Assembly: GCA_002405835.1 (NCBI GenBank)
Contig: DHMO01000010.1
Coordinates: forward strand, 1 to 21,384
Direction of reading: 5' to 3'
Length of the DNA stretch: 21,384 bases
Origin: Lentisphaeria bacterium UBA4640
Lineage (GTDB): Bacteria; Verrucomicrobiota; Lentisphaeria; Victivallales; UBA1829
The notes under the pieces were generated by a model. It made no database searches, was not told the origin of the DNA, and was given only the letters and a program-made list of their open reading frames with translations. Positions 7,222 to 12,809 of the stretch are shown one piece after another (the stretch's first letter is position 1; each line of letters opens with the position of its first letter). The translations under genes and the position numbers were made by a program.

Positions 7222-7483
7222 CGTTTTTATCGCTTTCTTCCACCGCGATATTCGTTACTTTTCCGGCATTGACCGCCGCGACGGAGTTGCGCAGCCAGGC
7301 CGCATTGTTCGGATTCCTCAAAAGATAATCCGTCTCAATCAGGGACGAATAATCTTCCAGAGAAACCACAACGACGGAACGTTTGCTTCCCTTTGTGACG
7401 ATTACCGGCTCGCTGTTGAGGCAGACCTCATCAATCGTTTTCGCCAGTTCCCGCCGCATTGTTGTACAGTTGAGAGTTCTCAT
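7175..7483 (-). CDS. yefM: YefM/Phd-family antitoxin
   Basis: 102 aa from ATG at 7483 behind AAAGGAAAG; an upstream in-frame initiator at 7567 would sit upstream of the operator and is rejected. MRTLNCTTMRRELAKTIDEVC, SEPVIVTKGSKRSVVVVSLEDYSSLIETDYLLRNPNNAAWLRNSV is the standard YefM fold: N-terminal DNA binding and dimerisation, C-terminal toxin wrap. The C-terminus runs about 15 residues past the toxin start and is longer than the roughly 83 aa of E. coli YefM. It should bind YoeB and repress its own promoter at the GTACAT palindrome (7540-7555). Confidence 0.92.
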   Translation of the reverse strand: MRTLNCTTMRRELAKTIDEVCLNSEPVIVTKGSKRSVVVVSLEDYSSLIETDYLLRNPNNAAWLRNSVAAVNAGKVTNIAVEESDKNGALHNFLFGAGKSGH

Positions 7484-7539
7484 TATTCTTTCCTTTTGTT
7501 TGGCTGCTTTTACAATAACACAAAAAAAGAAAAAATCAA

Positions 7540-7555
7540 GTACATTTTCATGTAC
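7540..7555 (-). promoter_or_regulatory. YefM operator palindrome
   Basis: GTACAT-tttc-ATGTAC is a perfect inverted repeat 57 bp upstream of the antitoxin ATG. E. coli YefM-YoeB recognises palindromes with a TGTACA core, which both arms contain when read with the flanking bases. On the minus strand TTGATT and TATTGT, 16 bp apart, follow directly and could be the promoter, so repressor binding would block polymerase. Confidence 0.75.
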
Positions 7556-7587
7556 ATTTTTAATCATGTGTTTCCTGCGCGCAAGGC

Positions 7588-7617
7588 AAAAAAAATCCCG
7601 GACACTCGTCCGGGATT
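7588..7617 (-). terminator. Rho-independent terminator of cassette 2
   Basis: The stem AATCCCGGA/TCCGGGATT (7594-7617) has loop cactcg and is followed on the minus strand by a run of eight T. It lies 16 bp after the stop of the second DUF2335 gene. Together with the TGCGCGCAAGGC flank it duplicates the terminator of cassette 1. Confidence 0.85.
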
Positions 7618-7632
7618 TGAAATGCTGAACAG

Positions 7633-8043
7633 TTATTTTTCAGATTCCGATTCTATATGTTTTCCCTTTTTGAATTTGCCGAGGAATGCAACTGCCAGAG
7701 TGCCAATCGCTGCAGTCGCAATGATCCCGCCCGTCCATTGAGCTCCATGAATTGCAGCATACCCGCCGCCCAAAACACCGGCAAGCCCTATGATACATCC
7801 GAAAAGCTGCCCGATGCAACGCTCGAAAAAGATCATGAAATTGCACCGGCGAATTTCTTTCCGCCTAAAATCGGCTTCTTTCTCCATCTGTGAAAGGATC
7901 CACGGAATTGCGTCGGGATAAATATTCTTTAATTCCTGAAAATCCTGAACAGGCAAATGGGGAGCATCAGATTCTTCTTCATGGAATGCTGCGACGAAAC
8001 TATTTCCCTGTTTTTGAATGACGGCACGATGATCTTTTGCCAT
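7633..8043 (-). CDS. DUF2335-like two-helix membrane protein (cassette 2)
   Basis: 136 aa from ATG at 8043 (MAKDHRAVIQ), preceded by AAAGGAG; a frame from 8061 has no ribosome site. It has the layout of the cassette 1 protein: a polar N-terminus, LPVQDFQELKNIYPDAIPWILSQMEKEADFRRKEI (about 36-70) in place of the 'LP...IFPDLPQKIFEMAKAEQAHR' helix, a membrane hairpin (about 81-100 and 105-124, with GAQWTGGI at the turn) and a lysine-rich tail. Sequence identity to cassette 1 is low although promoters and terminators are near identical. It overlaps the upstream small ORF by 44 nt. Function unknown. Confidence 0.75.
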   Translation of the reverse strand: MAKDHRAVIQKQGNSFVAAFHEEESDAPHLPVQDFQELKNIYPDAIPWILSQMEKEADFRRKEIRRCNFMIFFERCIGQLFGCIIGLAGVLGGGYAAIHGAQWTGGIIATAAIGTLAVAFLGKFKKGKHIESESEK

Positions 8044-8218
8044 GGCGAAACTCCTTTGCACTTTTCACAACATCCCGGCAAACGACTGAGACATCGCGTT
8101 TAAGAGCTTTGCGATCCTGAGCAAAGCCTCCGCCTAAACTGTACGCTGGGGCATTTCCGGGCATTTCTACAAATACCGAGCCGATTCCCCACAAAAAATT
8201 TTTAATGATTTCCGGCAT
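8000..8218 (-). CDS. Small leader ORF of cassette 2 (MPEIIKN)
   Basis: 72 aa from ATG at 8218, with the same AAGGGGGT ribosome site and repeat context as the cassette 1 leader ORF, and the same 72-aa length. It begins MPEIIKNFLWGIGSVFVEM, an amphipathic or weakly hydrophobic start, then becomes basic (KALKRDVSVVCRDVVKSAKEFRHGKR). No family recognised. The last 44 nt overlap the DUF2335-like gene in another frame, so the C-terminus is constrained by that gene and may not be under selection. Confidence 0.5.
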   Translation of the reverse strand: MPEIIKNFLWGIGSVFVEMPGNAPAYSLGGGFAQDRKALKRDVSVVCRDVVKSAKEFRHGKRSSCRHSKTGK

Positions 8219-8306
8219 GAGCCACCCCCTTCCGGTTTAAGTTATGGAGATACTATACACGGGAATTCCATTTTTTCAAGACCCGCGGACTGTCAACCGC
8301 GGAATC
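8211..8306 (-). repeat. Cassette promoter/leader repeat, copy B
   Basis: The 88-bp core (8211-8298) is identical to copy C, and identity continues 8 bp further (GCGGAATC, to 8306). It has -35 TTGAAA (8274-8279), a 16-bp spacer with GGAATTCC, -10 TATAGT (8252-8257), AAGGGGGT and the ATG at 8218. The stop codon of the cassette 3 gene begins at the very next base (8307), so cassette 3 transcripts would run straight into this promoter; no terminator separates them. Confidence 0.85.
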
Positions 8307-8840
8307 TTATTTTTTCATTCGATTGTTTTTCTGAAACATCGGAGCAATAATTTTAGAAACAATCGTCATGAGAATACCTCCGGCGGGGAATGAACCCCAA
8401 AAATAACCGATGCCGTCTTTGCCGATTGAGAAAAAATACACCGAGAGACCGAGCATGCAGAAAAGTAAAAGACCGACAGCAAGCATGGAACCGGCAGCGG
8501 TCCATATCTGAAAATTCTGCAATTCGTGATTCTGTTTTTGAGAGTCCAGCAACACGGTTGTTTCGGCATCCGTTTTCCGGATGATTGCGGAATGCATCTC
8601 TTTAGAGGAAGCGGTTTCAGAATCAAGAGACCGAACAATAGCTTCCTGCATTTTCTCCGGACAGGCAGAAAAAACGGAGGAAGTTTTTGCCTGGAAGCCG
8701 AATGCAACCAACCGGCTGTGCTTTTCCTGAGGCAGATCCGTCAGCATTTCATTTATTTTTTTTTGCAGAAGGTTCCGAGCCTCGGGAGGGATTGTTTCCC
8801 AAAACTCAGGTGGCAGCGGAATATCCGATGGAGTGTCCAT
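8307..8840 (-). CDS. Two-helix membrane protein, divergent DUF2335-like (cassette 3)
   Basis: 177 aa from ATG at 8840 (MDTPSDIPLPPEFW), with GGAG and GGGG just upstream. Upstream in-frame initiators at 8882 and 8957 lack a ribosome site and overlap the leader ORF deeply. Layout: a proline-rich start, helical regions about 20-75 and 78-110 (ETASSKEMHSAIIRKTDAETTVLLDSQKQNHELQNF, heptad-like), membrane helices about 112-138 and 146-168, and a basic tail. It shares topology and genetic setting with the other two, but I cannot see a clear DUF2335 signature, so it may be a distant member or an unrelated protein of the same shape. Confidence 0.65.
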   Translation of the reverse strand: MDTPSDIPLPPEFWETIPPEARNLLQKKINEMLTDLPQEKHSRLVAFGFQAKTSSVFSACPEKMQEAIVRSLDSETASSKEMHSAIIRKTDAETTVLLDSQKQNHELQNFQIWTAAGSMLAVGLLLFCMLGLSVYFFSIGKDGIGYFWGSFPAGGILMTIVSKIIAPMFQKNNRMKK

Positions 8841-9159
8841 TTTCCCCGCTCCGCAGGGATTTCCTTGCATCGGCTGCGACATTGCGTGCAATTTGTTCGA
8901 TGATTTTTTCCTGTTCAGCTTCCGGGAGGTCATGGTAACACCTGTTGAACGCCGCAATTAGATGATTCTGCACTCTGACTGTTGGCGGCACGACAGAAAG
9001 AAGCTCAAGTATATCCGCTTTGGCCCGTAAGCTGTGCAGCATTAAACGTTGTCTGTTCAATTGCCGGGCTCTCTGCGACCGCAATTCGGCAATGACAGAA
9101 CTGACCGGATTAAACGGTTCTATCAATCCGGCAAACAGCATTTTCAATTTTTCCGGCAT
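8806..9159 (-). CDS. Leader ORF of cassette 3 (MPEKLKM)
   Basis: 117 aa from ATG at 9159, sharing the repeat-encoded ribosome site and the MPEKLK start with cassette 1, but longer. After about residue 25 it is helical and charged: AELRSQRARQLNRQRLMLHSLRAKADILELL, then a second helical block (DLPEAEQEKIIEQIARNVAADARKSL). No membrane helix or known domain is evident. It overlaps the membrane protein gene by 35 nt, the same overlapping two-gene design as the other cassettes. Its coherent helical composition makes it more convincing as a protein than the cassette 2 leader. Confidence 0.6.
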   Translation of the reverse strand: MPEKLKMLFAGLIEPFNPVSSVIAELRSQRARQLNRQRLMLHSLRAKADILELLSVVPPTVRVQNHLIAAFNRCYHDLPEAEQEKIIEQIARNVAADARKSLRSGENGHSIGYSAAT

Positions 9160-9247
9160 GAGCCACCCCCTTCCGGTTTAAGTTATGGAGATACTATACA
9201 CGGGAATTCCATTTTTTCAAGACCCGCGGACTGTCAACCGCGGAATC
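9152..9247 (-). repeat. Cassette promoter/leader repeat, copy C
   Basis: Identical to copy B over the 88-bp core and 8 further bases. It has -35 TTGAAA (9215-9220), -10 TATAGT (9193-9198), AAGGGGGT and the ATG at 9159. It ends 10 bp before the palindrome of the plus-strand late promoter, so a constitutive-looking leftward promoter and an activator-type rightward promoter stand back to back. Confidence 0.85.
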
Positions 9248-9257
9248 ATGTGTTTTT

Positions 9258-9322
9258 TTGTGATTTCGGCGAAATCACAAGAAAGCACAAGGGAAGCGGC
9301 TTGACGCCGCGGCAGTCAGAAT
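9258..9322 (+). promoter_or_regulatory. Late promoter for the terminase operon with TTGTG-N13-CACAA site
   Basis: 9258-9280 is a perfect palindrome: TTGTGATTTC, 3-bp centre, GAAATCACAA. That gives TTGTG-N13-CACAA with the same 23-bp dimensions as at 6123-6145. A second imperfect arm pair (TGTGTTT / AAAGCACA) surrounds it, as in the other late promoter. A weak -10-like CAGAAT stands 36 bp further on (9317-9322) and there is no -35 at proper spacing, consistent with activator dependence. The terminase ATG follows at 9336. Confidence 0.6.
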
Positions 9323-9335
9323 GCAAGGTACCTGC

Positions 9336-11066
9336 ATGAGCTACACCGATGAACAGAAAAAACAGGCGCGGGCGATGTACTGGCAGGGAACTCCTGTCGC
9401 GGAAATCGCCGGGACGCTCGCGATCGAGAAGCGGACCCTCTACAACTGGGCGGCACAGGAAGACTGGAGCTGTCTGAAAAGCGAGGACCCGCAGGCGGTC
9501 GTCTACGCACGGCTCACACGTCTCATGCAGATCGAGCAGAAGAGCGACAGTCAGCTCAAGGAGCTCGACCGCATTCTTGCGCACATTGAGACCATGACGC
9601 GTCTGCGCATGAAAAGCACGGCATCCGCTGCCGACGATGAGACGGGCGGCGAGAAGCGCGGGAAAAAGAAAAAAGCGAAAAACGATTTTTCCGGCATCGA
9701 CGAAACCGAGCTCATGGAAAAATTCAAGAAAGGGCTGTTCGGCTATCAGCTCGACCTCTGGGAACATCGGCACGAACGCAACAGGAACATTCTCAAAAGC
9801 CGCCAGATCGGGCTCACATTCTATTTTGCGCGCGAAGCGTTTGCGGATGCGCTGCTCACGGGGAAAAACAAAATCTTCCTTTCCGCGTCCAGGGCGCAGG
9901 CGGATGTGTTCCGCGAATACATCAAAGGTTTTGCGCGCGAATGGTTTGATTCAGAGCTGCTCGGCAAAGACAAGATGGAACTTGCCACACCGCAGGGAAT
10001 TGCCACACTCTATTTTCTCTCGACCAACTCCAGCACAGCGCAGAGCTATCACGGCGACGTCTACATTGACGAGTATTTCTGGATACCGAAGTTCGACACG
10101 CTCAAAAAAGTCGCATCGGCCATGGCCTCGCAGAAGCGATGGACGCGCACCTATTTCTCCACGCCAAGTGCAAAGAGTCATCAGGCGTATCCGTTCTGGA
10201 GCGGAGACGAATACAACGAGCGCAACAAACGTGCGAACAGACCTGAGGTTATCTTCCCCGACCGGGCCCAGCTCCGCAAGGGCGGCACACGGTGCGCGGA
10301 CGGACAATGGCGCAGACTGATCACCCTCGATGACGCAGAGCGCGAAGGATGCAATCTCTTCAACCGTGAACAACTCAAACTGGAATATTCCGAAGACGAA
10401 TACAGACAGCTTTTCGACTGCTATTTCGTCGATGATGCGCAAAGCTGTTTCCGTTTTGCCGATCTGCAGAAATGCCTTGTCGACACCTCCGACTGGAATT
10501 TTTTCAGACCGGAGAGCGAGCATCCCTACGCCGGGCCGGTCTGGATCGGATACGACCCGTCGCGCAGCCGGGACGGAGCGTGCATCGCCGTTGTCGCCCC
10601 GCCGCAGAGCGTGCGCGGGAAGTTCCGGGTACTTGAGAAAATCACGCTCAAGAATGCCGCCTGGGAGTATCAGGCGGGGACGATCCGCGATCTTTGCGGG
10701 AAATACAGCGTCGAGCAGATCGGCATCGACTGCACGGGTCCTGGGTCGGGCGTGTTCGAGCAGGTGCAGCGGTTCTTCCCTGCGGCGCAGCGCATCAATT
10801 ACACGCTTGACGTCAAGGCAAAACTTGTGCTCAAGGCGCAGCAGGTCATCCAGGCCGGACGCATTGAGTGGGATTGCAGCTACTCCGACATTGCCGCGGG
10901 CTTTCTGATGATCCGGAGGACCACCACGCAGAACGCCAACATCACCTACGTCGCAGACCGCTCGGATCTCACCGGGCACGCGGACGCGGCCTGGGCGATC
11001 ATGCACGCGCTGCAGTTTGAAGACCTGATCGTCGCCGAAGAAGACGACACCGTGGTCATCATCTGA
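9336..11066 (+). CDS. Phage terminase large subunit, GpP family
   Basis: 576 aa, near the P2 GpP length. Start at ATG 9336 (MSYTDEQKK), with AAGG seven bases upstream; ATG 9321 is in frame but lacks a ribosome site. Residues about 15-42 form the N-terminal helix-turn-helix (WQGTPVAEIAGTLAIEKRTLYNW). KSRQIG (154-159) is the variant Walker A of this family, VYIDEYFWI (about 242-250) the Walker B with its glutamate, TYFSTPS (272-278) the coupling motif. D406 (GYDPS), D464 (GIDCTG) and D549 (GHADAAWA) are candidate nuclease acids. It pumps DNA into the procapsid with the GpM subunit. P2 has the portal gene Q directly downstream; here an oppositely oriented regulator follows with no gap. Confidence 0.93.
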   Translation: MSYTDEQKKQARAMYWQGTPVAEIAGTLAIEKRTLYNWAAQEDWSCLKSEDPQAVVYARLTRLMQIEQKSDSQLKELDRILAHIETMTRLRMKSTASAADDETGGEKRGKKKKAKNDFSGIDETELMEKFKKGLFGYQLDLWEHRHERNRNILKSRQIGLTFYFAREAFADALLTGKNKIFLSASRAQADVFREYIKGFAREWFDSELLGKDKMELATPQGIATLYFLSTNSSTAQSYHGDVYIDEYFWIPKFDTLKKVASAMASQKRWTRTYFSTPSAKSHQAYPFWSGDEYNERNKRANRPEVIFPDRAQLRKGGTRCADGQWRRLITLDDAEREGCNLFNREQLKLEYSEDEYRQLFDCYFVDDAQSCFRFADLQKCLVDTSDWNFFRPESEHPYAGPVWIGYDPSRSRDGACIAVVAPPQSVRGKFRVLEKITLKNAAWEYQAGTIRDLCGKYSVEQIGIDCTGPGSGVFEQVQRFFPAAQRINYTLDVKAKLVLKAQQVIQAGRIEWDCSYSDIAAGFLMIRRTTTQNANITYVADRSDLTGHADAAWAIMHALQFEDLIVAEEDDTVVII

Positions 11067-11303
11067 TCAAAGCAGATCGAGCTGTTCGAAGGCGAGTCCG
11101 AACGCTTTCGCCACATTCCGGAGCGTCGTCTTCTGACTCTTCCGGACTTTTTCCATCTGGGCGAACGCCGACTGCGAAATCTGCATTTTCTCCGCCGCCT
11201 CCGCCTGAGTCATGTGCAGATATTTTCTCCATGCGCGGATCGGGGAATCGCCGTCAACGACCATTTCAACGACTTCATGAGGAATTTTCTTCTCAATATT
11301 CAT
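11067..11303 (-). CDS. Small XRE-family HTH regulator
   Basis: 78 aa from ATG at 11303. A longer reading frame open to 11657 crosses the divergent ogr-like gene and is rejected. After IPHEVVEMVVDGDSPIRAWRKYL comes a helix-turn-helix (about 32-55, MTQAEAAEKMQISQSAFAQMEK) and a C-terminal KTTLRNVAKAFGLAFEQLDLL. This form is common as the antitoxin or second gene of RelE-type toxin-antitoxin pairs, but no toxin gene adjoins it. It faces the ogr-like gene across a region with a perfect 11-bp inverted repeat, so it may repress itself and the late activator. Its stop lies directly against the terminase stop (convergent). Confidence 0.82.
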   Translation of the reverse strand: MNIEKKIPHEVVEMVVDGDSPIRAWRKYLHMTQAEAAEKMQISQSAFAQMEKVRKSQKTTLRNVAKAFGLAFEQLDLL

Positions 11304-11327
11304 TATTTTTGCCTCTACATATTGTTT

Positions 11328-11354
11328 AATATATTGAATTTTCTTCAATATATT
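11328..11354. promoter_or_regulatory. Divergent operator between XRE regulator and ogr-like gene
   Basis: A perfect inverted repeat, AATATATTGAA (11328-11338) and TTCAATATATT (11344-11354) with a 5-bp spacer, lies in a 78-bp AT-rich divergent intergenic region. Partial extra copies (ACATATTG, ATTGTATAT) flank it. It is well placed for the XRE protein to control both genes. Confidence 0.65.
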
Positions 11355-11381
11355 GTATATTTCAAGAAACAGGAGAGAGTC

Positions 11382-11642
11382 ATGCGAATCAGATGCCCCC
11401 ATTGCCAGAGCAAAGCGATCATCACGCACACCGTGCACGTCAACGACAAAGTCACGGAGGTCTACATCAACTGCCTCGGGAAAGACTGCGGCGCGCGCGA
11501 CGTCATGCGGATTTACCATGTCGCCACGATCACGCCGCCGGAAAGCGAGCAGATGAACAGTCTGCAGGAACAGCTTGCCCAGATGCCCGCCAACATGCGC
11601 CGCGCGCTGTTTCAGCCCTACTTCCGCGAACTCACGCCGTAA
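11382..11642 (+). CDS. ogr: Ogr/Delta-like zinc-finger late gene activator
   Basis: 86 aa from ATG at 11382 behind AGGAGAG. C5, C8, C31 and C36 give C-x2-C-x22-C-x4-C, the zinc-binding spacing of P2 Ogr and satellite P4 Delta as I recall it. The surrounding residues agree too (RCPHCQSKA, VYINCLGKDCGAR, then YHVATITPP against the family's 'sv.rYIvkPg'). These proteins bind dyad sites upstream of late promoters and contact RNA polymerase alpha. The TTGTG-N13-CACAA sites before the GpO and GpP genes are the natural targets. The C-terminal LQEQLAQMPANMRRALFQPYFREL is longer than in P2. The gene faces the XRE regulator, probably its repressor. Confidence 0.88.
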   Translation: MRIRCPHCQSKAIITHTVHVNDKVTEVYINCLGKDCGARDVMRIYHVATITPPESEQMNSLQEQLAQMPANMRRALFQPYFRELTP

Positions 11643-11684
11643 AGGTTGAAGGTTCAAGGTTCAAGGTTCAAGCCTGCCGGGCTT
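11643..11684. repeat. TTCAA-tract element with hairpin (locus 4)
   Basis: The tract GGTTGAA, GGTTCAA, GGTTCAA, GGTTCAA starts right after the ogr-like stop codon and is followed by the hairpin AAGCC-tgccg-GGCTT. Here the hairpin follows the tract instead of preceding it. It lies between the convergent ogr-like and higA genes and could help separate their transcripts. Confidence 0.65.
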
Positions 11685-11699
11685 TGACAGCGGATAACT

Positions 11700-12068
11700 C
11701 TACGCAATCAAAGCGTCTGCGGAACAGCCAAGAGCGACGCGCAGTTTTTTTATCATGGCCAATGTCAGATTGCGTTTCCGGTTCAGCACTTCATAGGCTC
11801 GGCTTGCCGTCCCGAAGCAGGGGACAAGATCTTTTACTTTCAGCTGTTTCTGTTCCATCATGAACTTGATGAAATCAACAGGATCAGGATTCGGGAAGTG
11901 ATAGCGTTTGTCTTCATAGGCGCTGAGCACCATGCTCATCAGTTCCAATTCCTCCGCATCTTCCGGAGAAAGGTCATCAAGTTCATCTGCATGAGCATCA
12001 AGGAAAGCGTCAATCCGAGCGCTCATCTGACGCATTTCGTCATCGTTTTTTATGGTTTTGATTTCCAT
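11700..12068 (-). CDS. higA: HigA-family antitoxin
   Basis: 122 aa from ATG at 12068; its ribosome site GAGGT overlaps the stop of the toxin gene. An acidic N-terminal half (about 20-45, FLDAHADELDDLSPEDAEELELMSMVLSAYED) is followed by FMMEQKQLKVKDLVPCFGTASRAYEVLNRKRNLTLAMIKKLRVALG, the C-terminal HTH typical of antitoxins partnered with HigB. It should bind HigB and repress the operon at the inverted repeat 12386-12406. The toxin-first order is characteristic of hig loci. Confidence 0.88.
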   Translation of the reverse strand: MEIKTIKNDDEMRQMSARIDAFLDAHADELDDLSPEDAEELELMSMVLSAYEDKRYHFPNPDPVDFIKFMMEQKQLKVKDLVPCFGTASRAYEVLNRKRNLTLAMIKKLRVALGCSADALIA

Positions 12069-12077
12069 GTCTGCACC

Positions 12078-12362
12078 TCAAAGTTTCAGTTTGCTGTATT
12101 CCGCGTGGGTCCCGATCCACCGCACATATATGCGTCCGGCCGCATATACGGCAACAACAACCAGGCGGTATTTGTTTCCGCCGATATTGAAAATCACGCG
12201 GTTCCCGGACAGGAAATCCGCACTTCTGATGGCATTGCGAATATCCTGCGGCTTCTTCCATTGCGCCAACTGGACGAGTTTTATCCAGCATGTCAACGGC
12301 TTTACGCTGTCGGCATGTTTCTGCATGAAATCGTCAAGACGGTTTTTATTTTCAAGTTTCAT
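12078..12362 (-). CDS. higB: HigB-family toxin (mRNA interferase)
   Basis: 94 aa from ATG at 12362 with GAGGG just upstream. The segment WKKPQDIRNAIRSADFLSGNRVIFNIGGNKYRLVVVAVYAAGRIYVRWIGTHAEY (about 35-89) is the HigB signature of the RelE superfamily, including the conserved RNA-binding arginine, GGNKYRL and the terminal GTHAEY with its histidine. The family cleaves mRNA on the ribosome. It is the first gene of a two-gene operon with the HigA-type antitoxin, behind its own promoter and operator. Confidence 0.92.
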   Translation of the reverse strand: MKLENKNRLDDFMQKHADSVKPLTCWIKLVQLAQWKKPQDIRNAIRSADFLSGNRVIFNIGGNKYRLVVVAVYAAGRIYVRWIGTHAEYSKLKL

Positions 12363-12373
12363 GATCCCTCATT

Positions 12374-12411
12374 CCTTTCTATAATATAGTCCCGTTTTGG
12401 GACTATTCAAA
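12374..12411 (-). promoter_or_regulatory. higBA promoter and operator
   Basis: The inverted repeat ATAGTCCC-gtttt-GGGACTAT (12386-12406) is perfect over 8-bp arms. On the minus strand TTGAAT precedes it and TATATTATAG follows about 25 bp upstream of the toxin ATG. The repeat therefore lies within the likely promoter, the usual place for HigA autorepression. Confidence 0.75.
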
Positions 12412-12792
12412 TCAGAAAGCGAAAAAATCCGGTTCTTTATGTATTTCCGGGCGGCACCACTCCGGAGCGAGTTCATGGCGGTGCTGCACCTCGAACAGGG
12501 AATAGACAGGCTTGTGCAGTTTCAGTCCCGCGACAAAAATCTCGAAGCAGGCGCCCATGGAGTTCTGCACGCCCGGAAGCGTGACGACTTTTGTGCAGCA
12601 TGAAACATCGAGCATGGCGAGCTCCATGTACTGCGCGTAATTGAGCCCGTCTTCGTGGCGTGCGGGGTTCAGGACTTTGCATCCGAACTCGGCGGCGAGA
12701 TACTTTTCCGCGGCGTTGAATGCCGCGCGGTTGGCGTCTGGAATTCCGGACATGGGCCCGGAAATATAAATGATGTCGTTGTGGTCAAACAT
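12412..12792 (-). CDS. DUF4406 protein (nucleoside 2-deoxyribosyltransferase-like fold)
   Basis: 126 aa. Start at ATG 12792 (MFDHNDIIYISGPMSG), with AAGGA seven bases upstream; ATG 12813 overlaps the preceding stop but has no ribosome site. IYISGPMSGIPDANRAAFNAAEKYL, VLNPARHEDGLNYAQYMELAMLDVSCCTKVVTLPG and NSMGACFEIFVAGLKLHKPV are the phage DUF4406 motifs, a Rossmann-like fold related to nucleoside 2-deoxyribosyltransferases. An active-site glutamate is plausible in ACFE. Such proteins may alter nucleotide pools or bind nucleotides; the activity here is not shown. Last gene of the early operon. Confidence 0.82.
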   Translation of the reverse strand: MFDHNDIIYISGPMSGIPDANRAAFNAAEKYLAAEFGCKVLNPARHEDGLNYAQYMELAMLDVSCCTKVVTLPGVQNSMGACFEIFVAGLKLHKPVYSLFEVQHRHELAPEWCRPEIHKEPDFFAF

Positions 12793-12809
12793 GGTCAATC
12801 CTTTCTCGT

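Noticed and set aside
6958..9159. Insertion sequence or transposase between the repeats
   Set aside because: No transposase-like gene and no terminal inverted repeats; the repeats are direct promoter copies.
9951..11006. 351-aa open frame on the minus strand
   Set aside because: Antisense shadow of the large terminase, whose motifs are unmistakable.
11393..11863. 156-aa plus-strand frame rich in R and H
   Set aside because: Out-of-frame shadow of the ogr-like gene running into antisense of higA.
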